Below are positions 9,271 to 13,760 of a DNA stretch of 13,760 bases, in pieces (the stretch's first letter is position 1; every line of letters begins with the position of its first letter). The stretch is from assembly GCF_000003605.2 (NCBI RefSeq), contig NW_003141827.1:88271-102030 (forward strand), written 5' to 3'. Both the position numbers and the translations under genes were made by a program. The stretch comes from Saccoglossus kowalevskii. Lineage: Eukaryota; Hemichordata; Enteropneusta; Harrimaniidae. The notes under the pieces were generated by a model that searched no databases, had not been told where the DNA came from, and saw only the letters and a list, made by a program, of their open reading frames with translations.

Positions 9271-10764
9271 AAAGAAAAAACATTCACCAGAACTATTTAT
9301 TGAGTAATTTGCATATACCTATAAACATTCCCACATGAAAGTGAAAAGCTGTAGTCTTTTTTTCAATTTGTACAAATGTTTTTGTGTGGAATATTGAGCC
9401 AAAATTAAACATTCCAACATTTTCCCCTGCTATTTCGTGCTATTATCATGAATATATGATAGGTTACACTACAGATTATCTGGTGCTTACACATTTAGTA
9501 CAATGTGTTTTTTTATCAGTGACGGCGGCACCGGGGGCAGAAGGGGCAATCGAAAAAAAGTGGGACACCACAGTTTTTATGTTCCGATTGGATGATTCGT
9601 ATAGGTTTGAGCGTTCTATGTATTTGCATGCCACGTCACTACGACTTATGCTATGTGAGCTCGACTAACGAGGTGAGAGTTGGCATTAAAGTTTGGCAAT
9701 ACGAGTGACCACTGTAACCATTGTTTAATAATCACTTGCGCAACCTATGTACACATCTCATCAATAGTAAAATGTATAATCTGCAAAGCATCCTTAAGTA
9801 TCTATGAATATATTCTTCTGCTTATTGATTTCCCAAATTGTGTTTTGGTTCAAAAGGTAAGCTGTTATAAGGGTTGACGTGGCTGGACAACAGGAAGTGC
9901 TCTGCTTGCTGCCAGGCTTCAAGTGATGACATCACGTATTTAAACAATGTTTTATCAGTACTGTCTATCTTTAAATACTTCCTCCACCTAGCAACCAACT
10001 CATAAAATATTCAATATTATTATGGTTGACCTACGAGTCACACATTTACACGCCCGCTTTCCAAATTTATGACTACCGGCTTTTTAGGTAAACACGTGAA
10101 TTATAAACGTCATTCGCTAACACCAGCCGAGTGAGACTTGAGGTTATTACGGAGAACAGCCGTCTACAATAATTTGGTAAATATCTGTTATTCTTAACTT
10201 AAGATCGAGTATAATCTAGGTTAATTGAATAGTAACGTTATTGTTGCAGTACCATGAGCATGTCCAGCGCTGTCAATGTCAATCGTCGGTTAAGTCAAGG
10301 CGAGTCATAAGCGAACCCCAAAGCACAAATGCTATAAAAACGACGACCTTTTTTTTTTTTAATATTCATTTGCCTAAATTTGCTAACACACGTAATTCCA
10401 CCAGTTTCGATGATTCAAGACCAGATTTCAAGTTAATTTGTCAGTTTTAGTCACAATTTTGCTAGTTGTCAGTGTTAGGTTCATATATATCTTAATTGTT
10501 TTCCACGAAGTAGTTGTAAATTAAGTATATGAAGTTTTAGTTATAAAACCGCGGCGGCGGCGAAAGTTCCAGACGTTTAAGTTATGCTATTTGTTTTAAA
10601 GTCAAGGATATTTGACGTGTATCGGGTTAATCCTAGGAACGTTATCGTAAACACAGTGTAAACAGTGATATATAACTACACTGTTCCTACAAGATTATGA
10701 CACTATGGGGACAGGAAACTGCAATTGTGCGATTTCAATAGTGAACTGTTAGACGAATGACTAC
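9271..10764. other. No gene recognised
   Basis: Open frames of 65-94 codons (9384-9668, 9680-9877, 10241-10450) carry no domain I recognise, and their composition resembles the surrounding non-coding DNA. Small items are a 13-bp palindrome GTGATGACATCAC at 9923-9935 and a GC-rich run CCGCGGCGGCGGCG near 10549-10562. The latter could belong to a promoter or 5' untranslated exon of the downstream gene, but I see no supporting signal. Confidence 0.5.
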
Positions 10765-10926
10765 TTAAAGCGGGAGAGTCATCACCTGCGCATGCGTCAG
10801 ATGGTGATAGCGTGTCATTATTTACAAACATGCGTCTACCCATGACCCTTTGCGTTTCTAGCGTGTGTTATCGTCGCTAGCGACTCAATTCGCGCGCGTG
10901 CGGAGGTGATGACACTCCCGCTTTAA
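10765..10926 (-). mobile_element. TTAA-flanked MITE, copy 1
   Basis: TTAA lies at both ends (10765-10768 and 10923-10926). The 154 bp between has long inverted ends: left AGCGGGAGAGTCATCACCTG against right, read inward, AGCGGGAGTGTCATCACCTC. TTAA duplication is the mark of piggyBac-type insertion, although the AGCGGG ends are not the classic CCC start, so the superfamily is tentative. Read on the minus strand it aligns end to end with copy 2 (11121-11281) at roughly 80%. The best-kept internal block reads ACGCAAAGG, TCATGGGTAGACGC, TTTGTAAA, ACGCTAT. It contains a perfect 12-bp palindrome GTCGCTAGCGAC that copy 2 lacks. No coding capacity. Confidence 0.85.
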
Positions 10927-10983
10927 CATACACTCAGTGTAATAAGGATTCGTGGATTAAGCGGACTCATTTAATAGCATATA

Positions 10984-11020
10984 ATATAACCATGGACCAT
11001 GGTAGGTCCATGATATAACC
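10984..11020. repeat. 8-bp stem hairpin inside 8-bp direct repeats
   Basis: CATGGACC (10991-10998) pairs with GGTCCATG (11005-11012) around a six-base loop. The sequence ATATAACC lies at 10984-10991 and again at 11013-11020. Overlapping it is the palindrome ACCATGGACCATGGT (10989-11003). It sits between the two MITE copies. Function unknown. Confidence 0.7.
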
Positions 11021-11120
11021 AATGTGTTAGTAATCATTTAATATGAAATATCACGTTGTGTACGCGTGTTCCATTAAAAATAACGATTATGAATTAAAAC
11101 TTAAAATCGACAACATTATA

Positions 11121-11281
11121 TTAATGCGGTAGGGTGGTCACCTGTGCACGCGCGTGAATTGAGTCCCAAGCAATAACAACAAACACTAAAACGCAAAGGC
11201 TCATGGGTAGACGCTTATTTGTAAACAATGAGACGCTATGGCCATATGACACAAGGGCAGGTGACGACTCCCCCTCTTTAA
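11121..11281 (+). mobile_element. TTAA-flanked MITE, copy 2
   Basis: TTAA at 11121-11124 and 11278-11281. The ends are TGCGGTAGGGTGGTCACCTG and, read inward from the right, AGAGGGGGAGTCGTCACCTG. It is the same family as 10765-10926 but in the opposite orientation, nearly the same length (161 against 162 bp with the TTAA), and about equally diverged throughout. It lies 126 bp upstream of the start codon of the LRAT-domain gene, so any promoter or 5' untranslated sequence of that gene overlaps or adjoins it. Confidence 0.85.
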
Positions 11282-11371
11282 ATATTGTGTTATGGTATTG
11301 GTATGTTATCAGCTTCTTTGATCTAAATGTGTTGTTATTGTTTATATAGTGGTAACATGTCATACGTAATT

Positions 11372-11394
11372 TATCTCTGTTACTTGTAACCTAG
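11372..11394 (+). promoter_or_regulatory. Possible 3' splice site before the LRAT start
   Basis: The pyrimidine-rich stretch TTTATCTCTGTTACTTGTAA leads to CCTAG at 11390-11394, 13 bp before the ATG. This would allow a 5' untranslated exon upstream. No matching donor could be chosen from sequence alone, so the site is a candidate only. Confidence 0.35.
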
Positions 11395-11407
11395 GCAATA
11401 CATTATC

Positions 11408-11752
11408 ATGACGACTATGACCAATGCAGATCTCAGTCTAACAGAAGGAGATATTATTGAGATTCGAGACCACCCTGACCACGAATGGTTTAACCACTGG
11501 GCAGTATACGTTGGCGACGGTGAGGGCGTACATCTGTGCCACAACGACCACACCATTTTGAAAGAAAACATGGCTGATATTGTGAAGAGTAGAACGGCAA
11601 GTGTTCAAAATATTAGAGATTTCAACAGAAATGATACGGTCGGAAGAGCAAAAGAGCGAATTGGGAAGAAAGCAGGCAACTTCAAAAGTAAATGGAACAG
11701 CTGTCGTCAATTTGCTGAATATTGTCAGCATGGCATGTCGCCATCTGAGTGA
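11408..11752 (+). CDS. LRAT-domain (H-REV107/PLAAT-like) protein
   Basis: Predicted 114-residue protein of the LRAT family, the circularly permuted NlpC/P60 thiol hydrolase/acyltransferase fold. Relatives act on phospholipids or retinoids through an acyl-cysteine intermediate. Visible motifs: GDIIEI (14-19), NHWAVYVGDG (29-38) with the first histidine H30, VHL (41-43) with second histidine H42, a charged middle region, RAKERIG (80-86), and WNSCRQFAEYCQHG (96-109) with the catalytic cysteine C99 in the position of the family NCEHF motif. The likely triad is therefore complete. The protein stops 15 residues after C99. Vertebrate PLAAT enzymes are longer and end in a hydrophobic anchor that is missing here, so a soluble enzyme or a further exon is possible. 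Start: ATG with A at -3, an in-frame TAA shortly upstream (11387-11389), and a second ATG three codons in. The coding region is uninterrupted and embedded between MITEs. The substrate cannot be inferred. Confidence 0.88.
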   Translation: MTTMTNADLSLTEGDIIEIRDHPDHEWFNHWAVYVGDGEGVHLCHNDHTILKENMADIVKSRTASVQNIRDFNRNDTVGRAKERIGKKAGNFKSKWNSCRQFAEYCQHGMSPSE

Positions 11753-11775
11753 AATACACAAGAAAAAACGTACTG

Positions 11776-11990
11776 TACTGTAGAATACTTTATTTCACCT
11801 GGAAGTAATTTTCACTGAAAAGACTTTTTGGGTGTTTTGTAAGGAATTTATTTTCACTGATGTTTGACGAAGTTATATGTAAAATATATATATATAAACA
11901 AAGGTAAATTCACTGGATTTTATTTCACTGAATCATTCCTTCAGCGAAAATTAATTCCAAGTGAAAATAAAGTACTAGTATTTCACAGTA
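11776..11990. mobile_element. Inverted-repeat element (MITE-like) after LRAT gene
   Basis: Left arm 11776-11818 (TACTGTAGAATACTTTATTT onward, to TTTTCACTGAA) matches the complement of right arm 11940-11990 (TACTGTGAAATACTAGTACT onward, to TTTTCGCTGAA), with a short gap near the outer end. The motif TTCACTG recurs inside (about 11811, 11853, 11910, 11926), and an (AT)n run lies near 11885-11895. No target-site duplication or coding region is evident. It begins 23 bp after the LRAT stop codon and is unrelated to the TTAA elements upstream. Confidence 0.75.
11966..11971 (+). terminator. AATAAA polyadenylation signal within the element
   Basis: First AATAAA hexamer noticed on the plus strand after the LRAT stop, 214 bp downstream of it and inside the right arm of the inverted-repeat element. 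If used, the gene's 3' untranslated region would be almost wholly element-derived. A hexamer alone is weak evidence. Confidence 0.4.
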
Positions 11991-12480
11991 GTTAGCCACT
12001 ATTAAAAAAACTTCGAAATCCAGCAAGAGGGCTTGGGTTACTATAATGCTCAAAATTCTGAAATAAAAATATAGTCACGGAACTAATTTTTCCACAAAAC
12101 GACATCGAAAATTGAACAAAAAGTTCCGGAATACTTCTGACGCTTTTTGAGTTGATAGCACCTTTGTAACATTTTTTAATGTCTTTTTGAGGTGAGAGTT
12201 TGGTGCGCTTATATACGTATTGTTTGATAACGCAAGCTTTTGTTCATGATTGACAGGATTATATGTAACTCAGTAGTTTTATCGTTTTAGCCTTCCCGTC
12301 TTTTTGCCAGAGGAGTAATGTGTTATGATAGCTTTATCTTTGCATTCCGTTTCACGCCGTATGACTTGTGTTTAGATTAACGACTTGTGAGTTCAGTTGA
12401 AGTTTATAAGCGTATGTGACAGGAGTTTGATTAATAGCTTGTTTATTCATTGTTTATTAGTTACCGCTTTGCAATGCTTT
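11991..12480. other. No gene recognised
   Basis: AT-rich intergenic sequence with no open frame of note and no clear repeat. Confidence 0.55.
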
Positions 12481-12500
12481 AACCGAGAGACGCATCCCTG

Positions 12501-12540
12501 GTAATCACGTGATCATGCTGTCGATTGCAGCGATTGGCTG
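12501..12540 (+). promoter_or_regulatory. E-box and CCAAT-type motifs, possible promoter
   Basis: The palindrome ATCACGTGAT (12504-12513) contains a CACGTG E-box. About 20 bp further, GCGATTGGCTGATC holds an inverted CCAAT box (ATTGG, 12533-12537). The surroundings are more GC-rich than the flanks. Together they resemble a short upstream promoter for a plus-strand transcript through 12600-12900, but single motifs of this length arise by chance. Confidence 0.3.
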
Positions 12541-12656
12541 ATCGCTTGGTTACACCGCCACGCCTTAGTTTTTTTTACCTTTTGATATAGAGTTTGTAAC
12601 CTTAGTAACAGAGACAGTGCAGCGAAGGGTTACCCTCGGCGGACTGTTTGAGAAAA

Positions 12657-12800
12657 GTGAGTCGATTGGTAGCCTTTCCCTTGTTTTTGATTTATAACCG
12701 TTGATATTTATGACTTTATAACCATTGTATTTAGACTTTATAATCATTGTACTTAATTAGTGTGTTTTACTCTTTTTGATTTATACCTTTTATTCCTCAG
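12657..12800 (+). other. Candidate 144-bp intron
   Basis: A good donor-like GAAAA/GTGAGT at 12657 and a strong acceptor CTTTTATTCCTCAG ending at 12800 could define a small intron joining an untranslated exon (about 12570-12656) to the first copy of the 108-bp repeat. The second repeat copy also contains ATTCCTCAG, so the acceptor-like string may just be part of the repeat. Speculative. Confidence 0.25.
12689..12755. repeat. 22-bp tandem repeat, three copies
   Basis: Units GATTTATAACCGTTGATATT (TA), GACTTTATAACCATTGTATT (TA) and GACTTTATAATCATTGTACT (TA) follow one another, with a single extra T at 12711. Diverged at a few positions. It lies within the candidate intron. Confidence 0.8.
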
Positions 12801-12899
12801 CTCCTGAGAGCGAGGTTATTTGTAGATATGCTGGCGATCGCCTCTGTGTTTCCGGAAGTACTGTGGGGGATTGCATGATGGGAGTGGAAAGTCTTTTGA
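12792..12899 (+). repeat. 108-bp direct repeat, copy 1
   Basis: Begins ATTCCTCAGCTCCTGAGAGC and ends AGTCTTTTGA. It matches 13649-13756 without gaps at 105 of 108 positions. Copy 1 has G at 12840, 12848 and 12863 where copy 2 has A. In the frame IPQLLRARLFVDMLAI the three changes are one alanine-to-threonine and two silent, ending VLWGIA and a TGA stop. There is no TG...CA border or target duplication, so it does not look like a pair of long terminal repeats. Confidence 0.95.
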
Positions 12900-13489
12900 T
12901 CGTAAAATAATTTTAGAAAAGTGAAAACTAGAGTGACTGGTGAGTGAGTGAAATGAAGGTTGGTTTTAAATATTGATGAAATAATGAAAGGAAACTGAAG
13001 TGGTATGAAAGGGCAGTAAATGTAGCCAGAATGCAAGGTCAGAATTCGGGGTCAAAATACGTCACAATACATTCATCAAGGCGGTTGCAAAGTGTCGGGT
13101 TTCGAGTTTCGTACTTAGACACACACCGCGTCTGAGATCGCCATCTACGACGACATTTATCAGTTACGCAGACTTCAAAATATTTTATATGCGGTGCTGA
13201 TACGGACTAATTGCCTACAACAGGTTTACATACACTGTATTCCAACGCCCGTCGTTACTCATATATACACATCCCACAATGCAACGCGGTAATGGCATCA
13301 TTGTAAAGTGCCCCCATAACCACGAATTAGGTCACGCTCAGATTGACACCATACGATTAAAGGTTGACAATTAAAAGAAAGGAAGGTGGAAATTGAATAG
13401 CATATATATAAACACAACTTTGTAAAACAAATCTAAAGAAGAAGCTAAGGAAAAAATATATTAATAAAAACATATCCCTTAAAACATAC
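12900..13489. other. No gene recognised between the direct repeats
   Basis: Purine-rich at 12900-13020, then mixed composition. No conserved protein, tRNA or inverted repeat found. Confidence 0.5.
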
Positions 13490-13735
13490 TTGAAAATGTC
13501 AAAGCAAAAAAATATATATAGTGTAGCCCATAACTGGGTGCAGGATAAAATAATTTGCACAAGTCTACCCTCCAGAGTTTTTAATGGTCAAGCCCTCAGT
13601 CATTTTATTAGCTCCGCTGTCAACAAAGTCGACGACGTGGAGCTCTTCATTCCTCAGCTCCTGAGAGCGAGGTTATTTGTAGATATGCTGGCGATCACCT
13701 CTGTATTTCCGGAAGTACTATGGGGGATTGCATGA
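13490..13735 (+). CDS. Unrecognised 81-codon open frame ending in the repeat
   Basis: Reads MKMSKQKNIYSVAHN at the start, then a stretch whose composition looks coding (SSAVNKVDDVELFIPQLLRA), and finishes RLFVDMLAITSVFPEVLWGIA before TGA. The last 29 codons lie in copy 2 of the 108-bp repeat (13649-13756). No domain recognised and no signal peptide or membrane anchor evident. The first two dozen codons lie in AT-rich sequence that may be intronic, so if real it could be an exon starting further in. It could equally be a remnant of a dispersed element. Low confidence that it is a gene. Confidence 0.25.
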   Translation: MKMSKQKNIYSVAHNWVQDKIICTSLPSRVFNGQALSHFISSAVNKVDDVELFIPQLLRARLFVDMLAITSVFPEVLWGIA

Positions 13736-13756
13736 TGGGAGTGGAAAGTCTTTTGA
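13649..13756 (+). repeat. 108-bp direct repeat, copy 2
   Basis: Second copy of 12792-12899, 857 bp downstream in the same orientation, diverging at both edges (GAGCTCTTC before it, CTCC after it at the window end). Unlike copy 1, its upstream flank continues an open reading frame. Sequence beyond 13760 is not visible, so any continuation is unknown. Confidence 0.95.
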
Positions 13757-13760
13757 CTCC

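Noticed and set aside
9384-9877. Two plus-strand frames of 94 and 65 codons
   Set aside because: AT-rich, unrecognised translations with no homology cue or splice context. The first has a composition like its non-coding neighbours.
11438-11761. 107-codon minus-strand frame opposite the LRAT gene
   Set aside because: It is the shadow of a real gene; the plus-strand frame carries all of the recognisable LRAT motifs.
12792-13756. A short LTR retrotransposon flanked by the 108-bp repeats
   Set aside because: The repeats lack TG/CA borders and target duplications, and the interior has no primer-binding site, polypurine tract or gag-pol coding that I can see.
1-13760. tRNA or rRNA genes
   Set aside because: Scanning by eye for B-box-like GGTTCGAATCC sequences and rRNA-conserved stretches gave nothing convincing. 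A covariance-model search would be the decisive test.

Overview
This window reads as intergenic and repeat-rich DNA from an animal nuclear genome. The sequence is AT-rich, has no operon-like packing, and carries long tandem repeats, a decayed LINE-type retrotransposon, several short inverted-repeat elements of MITE type, and one small LRAT-domain gene of a kind common in animals. The mix of small elements suggests an invertebrate, probably marine (lancelet, mollusc or cnidarian would all fit), but nothing here fixes the phylum and that guess is weak.

Layout. Positions 1-1240 are one minisatellite with a period near 31 bp: a homogenised block with a higher-order pattern (about 1-800), then an older, diverged block that contains TATCGATATTCGCAC-like units. 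Positions 2588-3113 hold three nearly identical 174-179 bp tandem copies. A weak 110-bp repeat (about 3350-3607) and an (AAC)14 microsatellite (3703-3744) follow. Positions 4500-6300 are rich in inverted repeats: a 39-bp-arm hairpin, a 37-bp inverted repeat 430 bp across, and a 324-bp element with perfect 13-bp ends and TA target duplications. Positions about 7405-9110 on the minus strand are a 5'-truncated, mutated non-LTR retrotransposon with recognisable reverse transcriptase motifs and a TAAA-repeat tail.

The most gene-like part is 10765-11990. Two copies of one TTAA-flanked MITE family lie head-on upstream of a single-exon LRAT/H-REV107-like coding region (11408-11752). A third, unrelated inverted-repeat element begins 23 bp after its stop codon and carries the first AATAAA signal I noticed downstream. 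The gene therefore sits in a cassette whose upstream and downstream flanks are both transposon-derived.

The last 1.3 kb has a 108-bp direct repeat (12792-12899 and 13649-13756) differing at three positions. One copy follows a plausible intron and promoter-like sequence, the other is the end of an 81-codon open frame. This may be a duplicated exon or a dispersed repeat. The only protein-coding gene I can support with confidence is the LRAT-domain one.
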